NCBI GenBank assembly: GCA_045629005.1
Contig: JAZQQJ010000040.1
Span: 1-40,379, forward strand
Direction of reading: 5' to 3'
Source of the DNA: RGIG3528 sp045629005
GTDB lineage: Bacteria > Bacillota > Clostridia > Lachnospirales > Lachnospiraceae
Length of the DNA stretch: 40,379 nt
Of the stretch, positions 7,163 through 15,548 are shown one piece after another; within the stretch, counting starts at the first letter, position 1; each line of letters starts with the position of its first letter. Under the pieces are notes generated by a model, which had not been told where the DNA came from, did no database searches, and saw only the letters and a list, made by a program, of their open reading frames with translations. Made by a program: the position numbers and the translations under genes.

Positions 7163-7813
7163 TGTTGAAGCAGATGGTCTTTTCTCAATGCGTAATGCAA
7201 ATTGGCTCATAGGGATATTCATTGTAAATCTGGAATTCTTCTGTTTGCATTTTGAAGTCCAGTATTCTGATAAAAAGAAAAGTCCTTGATAGTATTCCGC
7301 ATATGGATATATCTCAAACATTTGGACAATGGGGTTATTCACGGCAATAAAGAATCAGTAAGCGAAGAGGTTATGGATGTTTTCAATGTGCATTACTCTT
7401 TGTTGTACGACGGTTGCAAGGCTTTCCAAATAAACGAGGTAGTTAATCAGTTTTTGGCAGTCTTCGCTTTCTCTGGATAAGTTCAGTTGTAGTGTAGGGT
7501 TCTCTACTCCTTCGAGCATTTGGTTATAATACAACTCCAGTGCGTGTTCAACTTTCGTCATGTCTTTATTGGTTATAAATTGGTTATTGAAGTCCTTAAT
7601 ATATGCAGATTCATTCAGTCTTTCGGTTCTTTTTAATTGGAGCCATACCATTACTGCTGCTATCAGGCCTGTTGTTGTGGTGATTACGTCTTTCAGTGGA
7701 GATATGCCGATGATATGAAAGAAAACCCAAAATGCGAGAACAAATATTATCATCATTATGTAAAATTTCAGATCGCTATTGTAGAGTTTTATTTTTTTCT
7801 TTTTTTTGTTCAT
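7163..7813 (-). pseudogene. Two-helix membrane protein (DUF4760-like), interrupted by TGA
   Basis: Starting at 7813 (AAAGGA 6 bases upstream), 152 residues are read before a TGA at 7355-7357. Two membrane segments lie at about residues 17-35 and 40-60, then a cytosolic helical domain with the FNNQF...VEHALE pattern that recalls DUF4760-type proteins; this recognition is tentative. Beyond the TGA the same frame continues sensibly (FFIAVNNPIVQMFEIYPYAE), probably the true C-terminal part, and then runs into the GNAT remnant without a stop between. The TGA may derive from CGA (Arg). The exact border between the two remnants is uncertain. Confidence 0.6.
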
Positions 7814-7882
7814 TTGGGGTCCTTTCTTTTACCGGTACATGTTGTTCTGTCGTCGAGGGCACGGGGCTGTGTTGGCTCGCTT

Positions 7883-8296
7883 TTATATTAGTTTTCCTTC
7901 GACGTGGTCGAGTTCGTGTTGTATTATTTGTGCGGTAAAGCCGGTGAATTTGCCTTTTTGTGGTTTGAAGTCGGCGTCGAGGTATTCGACTTCGATTTCT
8001 TCGTAGCGGGTTGTTTTCGTGGGGCCTCCAAGGAATGACAGGCAGCCTTCTTCGGTTTGGTAGGGTTTTCTGCGGGTGGTTATTTTGGCATTGATCATTG
8101 CTATTTGCATGAAGCCCATGCTGATGGCGATGATGTTTTTCTTTATGCCGATCATGTTGGCTGCCATGCCTACGCAGTCGTTTGTGTGGGCACGGAGGGT
8201 GTCAAGGAGGTCGGTGATTACCTGCATATCGGCGGGTGTTGCGGGGTCGGATTTTTGGGCGAGAAATAGGGAATCGTGTACTAAGGGCTTAATCAT
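7883..8296 (-). CDS. Short peptide deformylase-like protein
   Basis: The protein is 137 residues, shorter than typical deformylases (about 150-200). Motif 2 is EGCLS, containing the metal-binding Cys, and motif 3 is QHELDH with two His and the catalytic Glu. Motif 1 reads GMAANMIG instead of the usual G-x-A-A-x-Q-x-G, so the Gln that stabilises the transition state is replaced by Met. Such short forms occur in Clostridia as second copies. It may still bind metal, but activity on N-formyl-Met peptides is uncertain. AGGAG lies 10 bases before the ATG. The gene is probably the distal part of the surface-protein cluster or an adjacent single gene. Confidence 0.85.
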   Translation of the reverse strand: MIKPLVHDSLFLAQKSDPATPADMQVITDLLDTLRAHTNDCVGMAANMIGIKKNIIAISMGFMQIAMINAKITTRRKPYQTEEGCLSFLGGPTKTTRYEEIEVEYLDADFKPQKGKFTGFTAQIIQHELDHVEGKLI

Positions 8297-8317
8297 ATTG
8301 CATCATCTCCTGTTTAT

Positions 8318-8530
8318 TTAGTCGAACTGTGATGCAGCATATTCTGCTTGTTCAGTAGTAAAGCCTTCATATTCAAGTTGTTCAACCAAACCTTTATAAG
8401 ATATTGTCATTTCTAAGGTTTTGAATGATTCTATAGCAACCACCGTCAATGTAGCCATAAGAGTGCACAACAGCAAAATTGTTATCCAGGTCTTTTTAGT
8501 TTTCGATGCGCTGGGTTTCTTTTCGGTCAT
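8318..8530 (-). CDS. Small membrane protein with one Ltp-type repeat
   Basis: This 70-residue protein has a basic N-terminus, one membrane helix (about residues 15-33) and a C-terminal segment GLVEQLEYEGFTTEQAEYA. That segment matches the helix-turn-helix-like motif of Ltp lipoproteins, which in Lactococcus phage TP-J34 blocks DNA injection by superinfecting phage. The known Ltp has two or more copies and a lipobox; here there is one copy and a plain membrane anchor. A superinfection role is therefore only a suggestion. AGGA lies about 8 bases before the ATG. Confidence 0.75.
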   Translation of the reverse strand: MTEKKPSASKTKKTWITILLLCTLMATLTVVAIESFKTLEMTISYKGLVEQLEYEGFTTEQAEYAASQFD

Positions 8531-8559
8531 GTTTTTTTCCTGTCAGCTTATTTCAAGGG

Positions 8560-8718
8560 TTAGTCGTCTTCCATCATTTCGGCGAACATGATGTCTTCTT
8601 CTGTGAATTCTTTTCCGTTGCCGAAGAAGTAGGCGTCTTCGGGGTGGGATTCCTGCGATGGTTTGAAGAGCCAGCGGAGGAAGAGGATTATTATTGTTAA
8701 AAGTATGATAAGACGCAT
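8560..8718 (-). CDS. Very small membrane protein, acidic tail
   Basis: A 52-residue frame starts MRLIILLTIIILFLRWLF, a single membrane helix, and continues with an acidic tail ending FAEMMEDD and TAA at 8560-8562. The frame has no rare features and the hydrophobic/acidic split is coherent, which supports it. No clear ribosome binding site is seen; the start lies 11 bases after the stop of the upstream gene, so translation may be coupled. The function is unknown. It may assist the candidate immunity protein just upstream, but that is a guess. Confidence 0.5.
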   Translation of the reverse strand: MRLIILLTIIILFLRWLFKPSQESHPEDAYFFGNGKEFTEEDIMFAEMMEDD

Positions 8719-8728
8719 GATAACAAAT

Positions 8729-9172
8729 CTATTTTAGCTTATATCTTGCCGGTTCTTCCACTAACCCAACAAGTGAATGCCTGAGCCCTTTTTCTATTGA
8801 TTCAAAAGAAGTTCCGAATGCAGTATCCCAGTCATAAATCTCATCCGTGCTAATTCTTATAAGTTTAGGTTTCTTCTTGCTATAAGCCTCATATACTGCT
8901 AATGCATATGTGCCTTCAATAAAAAGATCCACTGCATCTTCAGCCTCATCAAGCTTATCACATGCTAAAACGATTTCTGACTTTTCATTTGACTCCTGAC
9001 ATTTTGAATATCTCTCTGAATACTTTTTCACCGAACCGGTGAAATATCCGTCCCAGTCTTTACTACCATACTTTTCTTCAAGCTTTTCTAAATAATTTTC
9101 TGCCTTATCGGCTGTTTGTTTCAACTCAGCAAGTATCTTCTTGCATTTTTTTATCTTCGAATTACCAAACAT
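8729..9172 (-). CDS. Cytosolic protein, candidate immunity protein
   Basis: This 147-residue soluble protein has no signal peptide or membrane helix. The first 60 residues are Lys/Glu-rich and probably helical or coiled coil; the C-terminal part has several aromatic residues (YDWDTAF). The family is not recognised. Its AGGAGA ribosome binding site overlaps the stop of the lipoprotein gene, so the two are co-translated. A small cytosolic gene directly after a gene with a nuclease-like C-terminus is the usual position of an immunity gene in polymorphic toxin loci. That context is the only reason for the call. Confidence 0.6.
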   Translation of the reverse strand: MFGNSKIKKCKKILAELKQTADKAENYLEKLEEKYGSKDWDGYFTGSVKKYSERYSKCQESNEKSEIVLACDKLDEAEDAVDLFIEGTYALAVYEAYSKKKPKLIRISTDEIYDWDTAFGTSFESIEKGLRHSLVGLVEEPARYKLK

Positions 9173-9180
9173 AGTCTCTC

Positions 9181-11448
9181 CTAATCAGCACCCGCAATTA
9201 CTGCACCATTGGCAGCCGCAGATATAAAACGTTCAAAATATTCCTTGCCCATATGGTACTTCAAATCTTTTGCAAGGGCATACCCACCCATGTGCTTAAT
9301 TTCCTCATGCAAAGCCCTTGAAACCAAAGTTATGGTCTGCATATCGACATTTTCATGAAGCACCATATCGCTCTTCTTTATTATTTTAACCAGGGCGTCT
9401 ACTCCAATATCTTCGAGATCCATATTGGTAGCCTTGATTGCTTCCGCTATAGATTCAGGAATTTGTGTAGAATCTTTAAGCCATGATTTCTTTAATTCTA
9501 TTACAGCTTCTTTGAAATTGGTGCTTCTATCTGCAACCAATCCTGCTTCCAAAAAAACAGTCTGATATTTAGAATTATCAAATACAACCCCAACAATACC
9601 ATTTTTCTTGACGATTTCCACAAGCTCATCCCCCATATCAAAATAACCAATAACGGAGCCATCAGAAGCTTTTTTGAAAATTTTCTCAAGTGTCTCTTTA
9701 GTAATAGGATTGTTATCTTTATCAAGAATCCCCGTCGCTTTTAAATGATTTAAAGACTTTGTTTTAAGTCTGTCGGACCCCTCCGACTGCAGTCTTGCCA
9801 ATTGCTTAAATGCTATTTTGTTAGAAATATATTTGCTATGGAAAGGAGTTGAGTCTGCAACTGATTTAAGCTTTGTTAACCCCTTTCCTAGGCCTTTAGC
9901 AAATTTGCTCACATTTTTTGTTAGTTTCGGGGCCAATTTATAAGCTCCTGCCGCAATAGATGGGCCAAGCTTATTTGCCAATTTACCTATTATCACACCA
10001 GCCCCCTTAAAACCAGCGCTTAATCCAAAGGCAATTGCAAATCCAATTCCCATAGATTTAGCTATGCTCAGACCATCTCCGCCTTCCATCCATGTTCCTA
10101 CAGCTGTCTCTATTCCACCAATAAGGCCATCTAAACTAGAATCCAGTAAGAAATTTGCAACTCCACTAGTTGTAGCAGTGATATAGGGTCCCAAGAAACC
10201 ACTGACTGCGCCTGCTGCAGCTGCAAGTGCAACCTTTCCCCAATTAATATCACTCAGGTCCTCGCCCGCAATGATGACTTGCATAAATATCTCAATTGCG
10301 GTACCTGTCAACGCTCCTGCAACCGATGACAAAATGGGGCAGGCAATGCAAACCATTGATGCCACAATTCCAACCGCAGCTACAATAACACATGCTGTTC
10401 CAACAAGCCATTTAACCAAAGTTTCTTCTTTGCTCTGGTACTCCTCAATATCAAGTGTCACCAATCCATCACTGGTTATTCTGTAACATTCTAAAGGATC
10501 TAACTTTTTAGATTCTTCTATTAGCGTTGCTACATCATATCCTAGGAATGTTTCTTCCTGCATAGATAATAAATATGCTTCAATCGCTTCCTGAGCAAAA
10601 CATGCAGCTGATTCAATATCGTAGGAAACAAAATTTGTATCTTGCGTTTCAAGAATCGCGTTTATCTCTTTTTCTAATTCATCATAGTCAATCTGAGAAT
10701 ATAGCGATGTTCCTGAAATAGTAACATATCCGCCCACATTATTTTCAAACACATATCGCGATTCATCATATGAGTATAAAGAGCCTAAATCCTCGTCACA
10801 GGTTCCCTTTACATAGTTCTTCGACCAATATGTGACTTGACCATTTTCACCAATTCCGTAGTGAAGGTACTGTCCATATATAACGCAGTGATTTGTGTAT
10901 GAGTCACTTTGATACGCAAGAATGAACGAGAATTCTTCACTCTCATATTCCATATCATAAACAGTAAGTCCTGCGTCGAAGTCTTCATTCGGTATTGTAT
11001 ATTCACCATAATACGGTATAAAACCTGCTAAAAAGGTTACATCATTTCCGCTTTCATCCTCGTAGCACTCGCTATAATCAGAATAACCAATTCCATAAAT
11101 TTCGGATCCATCAGACAGTTCTACATAAGCCGGAAATACATCATATCCGTAACCTAATTCATTCACAATTAAGCCATAAACAAATGTCTCCAGGTCTCCT
11201 ACATAATCCTCCACCTCATAGGCGAGATTAACTGCAAATCCGACGTCTGTAATATCTTCCTGGCTCGGTTGATGAGTAACTTCTAAATCAGAAATTATCC
11301 GGTCCACTATAGCATCTACATCAACACTACTAATGGCATCCTCCGGTGTCGGAGTATTTTTTTTGCCGCACGCAGACAATGGCGTTACAAGCAATACCAT
11401 GCACAGCATCAGAGAAATTATTCTTTTTCCTAAATGCATTCTTCTCAT
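9181..11448 (-). CDS. Large lipoprotein with LHH/WHH-like C-terminus, candidate polymorphic toxin
   Basis: The protein is 755 residues. A signal peptide ends in LSAC (Cys27). Residues of about 30-340 form an extracellular acidic Tyr-rich region. About 345-490 is a hydrophobic Ala/Gly-rich stretch with several potential membrane segments, then a Lys-rich basic part. Near the end, LHENVDMQTITLVSRALHEE followed by IKHMGG reproduces the spacing of LHH/WHH-type HNH nuclease toxins (LHH, LV, H, HxGG), with Glu at the second position. If correct it would be a DNase or RNase domain. The start at 11448 is set by GGAG 8 bases upstream and lies 14 bases after the previous gene. The toxin role is an inference; it could instead be a surface lipoprotein with a decayed domain. 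Confidence 0.65.
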   Translation of the reverse strand: MRRMHLGKRIISLMLCMVLLVTPLSACGKKNTPTPEDAISSVDVDAIVDRIISDLEVTHQPSQEDITDVGFAVNLAYEVEDYVGDLETFVYGLIVNELGYGYDVFPAYVELSDGSEIYGIGYSDYSECYEDESGNDVTFLAGFIPYYGEYTIPNEDFDAGLTVYDMEYESEEFSFILAYQSDSYTNHCVIYGQYLHYGIGENGQVTYWSKNYVKGTCDEDLGSLYSYDESRYVFENNVGGYVTISGTSLYSQIDYDELEKEINAILETQDTNFVSYDIESAACFAQEAIEAYLLSMQEETFLGYDVATLIEESKKLDPLECYRITSDGLVTLDIEEYQSKEETLVKWLVGTACVIVAAVGIVASMVCIACPILSSVAGALTGTAIEIFMQVIIAGEDLSDINWGKVALAAAAGAVSGFLGPYITATTSGVANFLLDSSLDGLIGGIETAVGTWMEGGDGLSIAKSMGIGFAIAFGLSAGFKGAGVIIGKLANKLGPSIAAGAYKLAPKLTKNVSKFAKGLGKGLTKLKSVADSTPFHSKYISNKIAFKQLARLQSEGSDRLKTKSLNHLKATGILDKDNNPITKETLEKIFKKASDGSVIGYFDMGDELVEIVKKNGIVGVVFDNSKYQTVFLEAGLVADRSTNFKEAVIELKKSWLKDSTQIPESIAEAIKATNMDLEDIGVDALVKIIKKSDMVLHENVDMQTITLVSRALHEEIKHMGGYALAKDLKYHMGKEYFERFISAAANGAVIAGAD

Positions 11449-11462
11449 ACTCACCACTCCAA

Positions 11463-14400
11463 TCAGTTCTCGGGCTTCTTTTTCCATAAATACTTATATC
11501 CAAAGAATCCTCCAACAGAGCCTACCACTAGAATTACAATTAATATCCACCAATAATTGCCTTTTTTCTCTGTCGTATCGTCGTTACTTTCTGAAGAGCC
11601 AGAATGCTCCGTTATCCCTACGTCATTCTTTTCTTCATCAGAAGGTTCAGATTCATTAGCAAGTTTTTTAATTATGGCCTTAAGCTTGACATTTTTTTCT
11701 TCTGTTAATGTAAATGTGTTCTCTGCATATTCTTCTCCATCAAGTGTCCAGCCTATAAGCTCATATCCGTCCGGAAGGTCAGGCTTCGGCAAATCAATTT
11801 GCTTACCATAACTTATCTCATATTTTTGTTCAGTTCCATTTACTTCAGTTGTAAGTACAAACTTCTTAGGTTTCCACGTTGTGCTAAGGACCATTTCTCC
11901 TTTGAATAAAATGCTGGAAATCTCATCCGCATAAATATTGCCCTCGGAATCCACGTAACCTACAAATTCATATCCGTATCTTTCAGCCTTAGGCAATTTA
12001 ACATTTTTGGAGCCGTATGAAGTATTAATACTTGAAATGTCTTCACTTGATGCTCCTTCAAATGCAATAACTGCATTATCGTTGTTCCTTACCTGTACAA
12101 CAATCTGAAAAGCATATCCAAGGCGATTTTTATATGTTACAGTGTATTCGCTCGGAAGAACCCATTTTCCATTAAAGGTTTCATTAGCGGCAAAAAAAGA
12201 TGTATTCTTTCCACTACTAACTGTAATTAATCCATATGGATCTAACTCATCCTGAATACTATCAAGTGTAAAACAATCGCAAACAATCACCTCATCACAT
12301 GAATTCTGACTATAGGTATTAGTTTTTATCGTTCCATTGTTTTCGTAAGCAATTGTCACTATTCCGGTATTTTCGCCCTTTGCGATATACACTGCATTAT
12401 ATGGTTCGCTCTTTTGACCATATTTTGTGGTTTCCACAATAGTAATGATTCCGCTGGGACAGCCTGCAGCTTCAAGCTGAGAACCTACACTCTTGTTATA
12501 CTCAATCTTATATTCTTTTCCGTTCTTGTCTGTAATTACTACTTCATAAGAATCAGCACCATATATGTCACGTGTAAATTCAAAATCAATATATCCGCTT
12601 TCGGGTTCAGAATCACCTGGAACAGAATATAAATAAAGTTTATCACTGATAATCGGCAAGCAATCAAGATCGGTCAGTACAGATTTTTGTGAAGCATCCG
12701 CAAAAACAACAACATTCTGATTTAACTCTAACTGGCGTAAGTTCTCCGTAGTTTCTATCACATCTTCGCTGAGCGAATAGAGAGAGCCGTAGTTAAAGAA
12801 TGATTTTTGTACAGACTGCTTCGCATAATTGTATATAGCATCCGCCAAAGTCCAACCATTTTCATATATCTCTTTCTGCTTTACAAAGGATCCTGAAGAA
12901 TATTGATATTCACCATTGACCTGAGTCTGGCTTCCCTTGTATGAATATGTCCCATCACCAATTTCTTCCGCATCACCTTTTTCATAATTGTATGCAAAAT
13001 CAATTGCCGCTTTCTCAGTGGCGAAAGCCAAGGTTATTCTTCCGCTTTTAGCGCTATAATATGTTAGACCATAGTAAATAGGGTATGCATCCGATACCGT
13101 TGATTTAGCGTAATCAGAGAGTCTCTGTCTATTAACCACTGGTCCGGGAGCAGTACCTTCTTCTATAACTGTAAATCTAAATGTAAATACTCTATTGTCA
13201 CCTGATTTATTATCAGTTGCATAGGTAGGATTCGTAGAGAAAACAGCTTCATATTCCCCAGCTGAAAGAATTTTTCCACTCTTTTCAACTGTAGAAGCAT
13301 CGATGTTTATTACCTCTTCTGTGGATGTATTGGTAATAGTTCCATATAACGGTGCATATTCGCCACTTATCTTTGCAATGTAGTATTTTGTTCTTTCTCC
13401 GGCTTCAAATACAGGATAATCCCCATCAGCAAACACTCTGACACCATCAATAAAAGACGCCCCGAAGTATCTTTGATAAATAGAATCATTGTCTTCTCGG
13501 TCAACAAATATAGTCACCAATTGAGTATTTCCCACTGCAGAAGTGACAGTAATATCATATCTTCCGGTTTCAGTAATAGAAGCCAAATTATCTCCAATCC
13601 ATACCCCATTTTTCTTAACAGACACTCTGGCAGTCGGATTCTTTGATCTGTCAATAGTAAAGCCTGTAGTAGTGTATGAGCCTGAAAGCATGGTTTCTGC
13701 ACTCATATACATATCAGCAGTACTGCTATCTAATTCAGAAAGGCTTTCGTTGAGAGAATCTGAAAGAGTTTCATTCTTAAATGTTACTGCGTCTGTAGAA
13801 GCGCTGCAAAGATAGAAAACATACTCTTCTAAATAGTTCTTTATAGTCTTGTCTTTTTTCACTTCATATGCATATAAAACACGGTAATATGTTCCATTAA
13901 TAACGTCATTGCCGTCAGGCGTATATACCAGAATCTTGCCGGTTGTACCATAGTTCGCTTCAAAGTCTGTTGTATATAATCCATTAGAATATTTACCCGC
14001 ATCAATACGAGTCCAGTCTTTTCCGTTAGATGATTTCTGGATAATGATTGCACCAGTGCCGACCTCACCTGTAGCGACACCATCAACCAGTTCTTTTTCT
14101 TTCTTTCCCCATGTATCTGAGCAAAGCGTCCAGCCGGAGGATAAATTACCTAGTGATACATACAGCTCAGCAGCACTTCCTTGAACACCGTATGATGCAA
14201 CCCCATTATTATTGGATTTAATTACCTCCTTAGCAGAACCATGTCCAACATACAGTTTCATATGGTTTCCAATGCAGCATTCAGCAGTAGATTCACTTTT
14301 GTTTTCCGCATTATAGCCCTTATTATCTTCACAGTCATATGTATTTGCTTCCAACTCTTTATAAGATACACCCGTATTTACAGTAATGTTATATGTGTAT

Positions 14401-15290
14401 TCTTTCTTAAGTTTTGTAGTTACCGTAATGGTATATTCACCGGCATCTGTGTATGTTGAATTTTCATATGCATAACTAATAGGACCGTTTCCATTCTTAA
14501 CGGTAACTGTGGCAGAACTATCATTTTTTGTTATGTAAAATCCTGAAGTTACAGTGTCAGGAAGTTTCAACTCATTTCTATATGTCACATTGTATACAGA
14601 TATATAGTTATTGTCCGAGCAAAGGAATACTTCGTACACTTCTGCAAAAGTTTTCTTATCGTATGAGTCCGGCAGCGGTCCCCATGCAGTTTTGGTTCTT
14701 TTCTGCATAGTGTATGTGACAACTATGCGATAGTATGTACCTTGCTTAAGTTCATCCTCTGTAGTGGTGTATACAGAATCTCTTCCTGTGGTTTTTGAGT
14801 CAAAAAAATCCGAAACAGATGCAGCATTTTCCCAATATATGTGGTCGCTGGATTTCTGAATAATTATTGCTCCGTTATTGATGTTTTTTGATGTCTTTAT
14901 GTCTTTCCCATTCTGGACTATCTTGCTTTCAAACCAATCGCTGCTGTATAAGTTCCAGTTATCTTTCACGTCAGATTGGAATGTATTGTAATAAGCGTAG
15001 CCAAAGGTAATGTTACCGCTTGTGCCGTATGCTTTTACTCCGCCATATTCGGTTGCATCATTTATAGCTCCGCTAATGGTTAATTTGCCCAACGAGTTTT
15101 GGCCGTATTCAAAGGTGTTTACTTTATTTTCGGCAGAAAAAGAAAAGCTGGAGCCGCTATCTACTTCATATTTTTCGGGAGTTAGTGTTTCACTTTTATT
15201 GGCTGCTTCAACTTTGTTAATGGATAGTAAACATATAGCACACAGCAGAAATGATAGTGTTAATACTATTATTGTTTTTCTCTTTTCCAT
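11463..15290 (-). CDS. Giant surface protein with InlB-type repeat and C-terminal membrane anchor
   Basis: The protein is 1,275 residues. A cleavable signal peptide ends near VEAAN. Two similar units of about 200-240 residues follow, each with GAIIIQKSS, a GTYYRV block, a late GFxI strand and an Ig-like YTITV/YDITV ending. A middle region, then Listeria-Bacteroides (InlB_B) type repeats near the C-terminus (YGYEFVGYVDSEGNIY and GYELIGWTLDGEEY), an acidic Ser-rich spacer and a final membrane helix with a KKKPEN tail. There is no LPxTG motif, so it stays in the membrane. The start at 15290 uses AAGGA 8 bases upstream rather than the in-frame GTG at 15296. It is followed within 15 bases by the lipoprotein gene. 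An adhesin role is likely; a role in displaying the lipoprotein is speculation. Confidence 0.85.
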   Translation of the reverse strand: MEKRKTIIVLTLSFLLCAICLLSINKVEAANKSETLTPEKYEVDSGSSFSFSAENKVNTFEYGQNSLGKLTISGAINDATEYGGVKAYGTSGNITFGYAYYNTFQSDVKDNWNLYSSDWFESKIVQNGKDIKTSKNINNGAIIIQKSSDHIYWENAASVSDFFDSKTTGRDSVYTTTEDELKQGTYYRIVVTYTMQKRTKTAWGPLPDSYDKKTFAEVYEVFLCSDNNYISVYNVTYRNELKLPDTVTSGFYITKNDSSATVTVKNGNGPISYAYENSTYTDAGEYTITVTTKLKKEYTYNITVNTGVSYKELEANTYDCEDNKGYNAENKSESTAECCIGNHMKLYVGHGSAKEVIKSNNNGVASYGVQGSAAELYVSLGNLSSGWTLCSDTWGKKEKELVDGVATGEVGTGAIIIQKSSNGKDWTRIDAGKYSNGLYTTDFEANYGTTGKILVYTPDGNDVINGTYYRVLYAYEVKKDKTIKNYLEEYVFYLCSASTDAVTFKNETLSDSLNESLSELDSSTADMYMSAETMLSGSYTTTGFTIDRSKNPTARVSVKKNGVWIGDNLASITETGRYDITVTSAVGNTQLVTIFVDREDNDSIYQRYFGASFIDGVRVFADGDYPVFEAGERTKYYIAKISGEYAPLYGTITNTSTEEVINIDASTVEKSGKILSAGEYEAVFSTNPTYATDNKSGDNRVFTFRFTVIEEGTAPGPVVNRQRLSDYAKSTVSDAYPIYYGLTYYSAKSGRITLAFATEKAAIDFAYNYEKGDAEEIGDGTYSYKGSQTQVNGEYQYSSGSFVKQKEIYENGWTLADAIYNYAKQSVQKSFFNYGSLYSLSEDVIETTENLRQLELNQNVVVFADASQKSVLTDLDCLPIISDKLYLYSVPGDSEPESGYIDFEFTRDIYGADSYEVVITDKNGKEYKIEYNKSVGSQLEAAGCPSGIITIVETTKYGQKSEPYNAVYIAKGENTGIVTIAYENNGTIKTNTYSQNSCDEVIVCDCFTLDSIQDELDPYGLITVSSGKNTSFFAANETFNGKWVLPSEYTVTYKNRLGYAFQIVVQVRNNDNAVIAFEGASSEDISSINTSYGSKNVKLPKAERYGYEFVGYVDSEGNIYADEISSILFKGEMVLSTTWKPKKFVLTTEVNGTEQKYEISYGKQIDLPKPDLPDGYELIGWTLDGEEYAENTFTLTEEKNVKLKAIIKKLANESEPSDEEKNDVGITEHSGSSESNDDTTEKKGNYWWILIVILVVGSVGGFFGYKYLWKKKPEN

Positions 15291-15459
15291 ATCCACATTC
15301 CTTTAATCCTTTATTTTACTAACGTTGTTACATAATAACTCATTGAAGATAATACAACTTTCTTCTGTCAATTCACACAAAATTTTCATAAAGAAAGAAA
15401 TAATGTAATAAAAATAGTACAGATATCTCGATTTTTATTATATATGCGGGTATGTACAA

Positions 15460-15489
15460 AAAAACGGACATGTAGGTTTGTCCGTTTTT
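15460..15489. terminator. Intrinsic terminator downstream of the metallophosphoesterase gene
   Basis: AAAAACGGACA pairs with TGTCCGTTTTT (11-bp stem, 8-base loop), followed by T runs on both strands. It separates the metallophosphoesterase gene from the surface-protein operon, so the latter needs its own promoter between about 15300 and 15455; no convincing pair of -35/-10 boxes was found there. Confidence 0.85.
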
Positions 15490-15548
15490 ATAGCGTATCG
15501 TCTAGGTGAAATAAGTTTATTTATGCTAATGAACGTTGCAGTATTGTA

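Noticed and set aside
6554..7357. Stop-codon reassignment (TGA/TAA/TAG read as sense)
   Set aside because: Intact genes in the same window end in TGA (rhomboid, rel, dfrA), TAA and TAG (first lipoprotein), so the code is standard.
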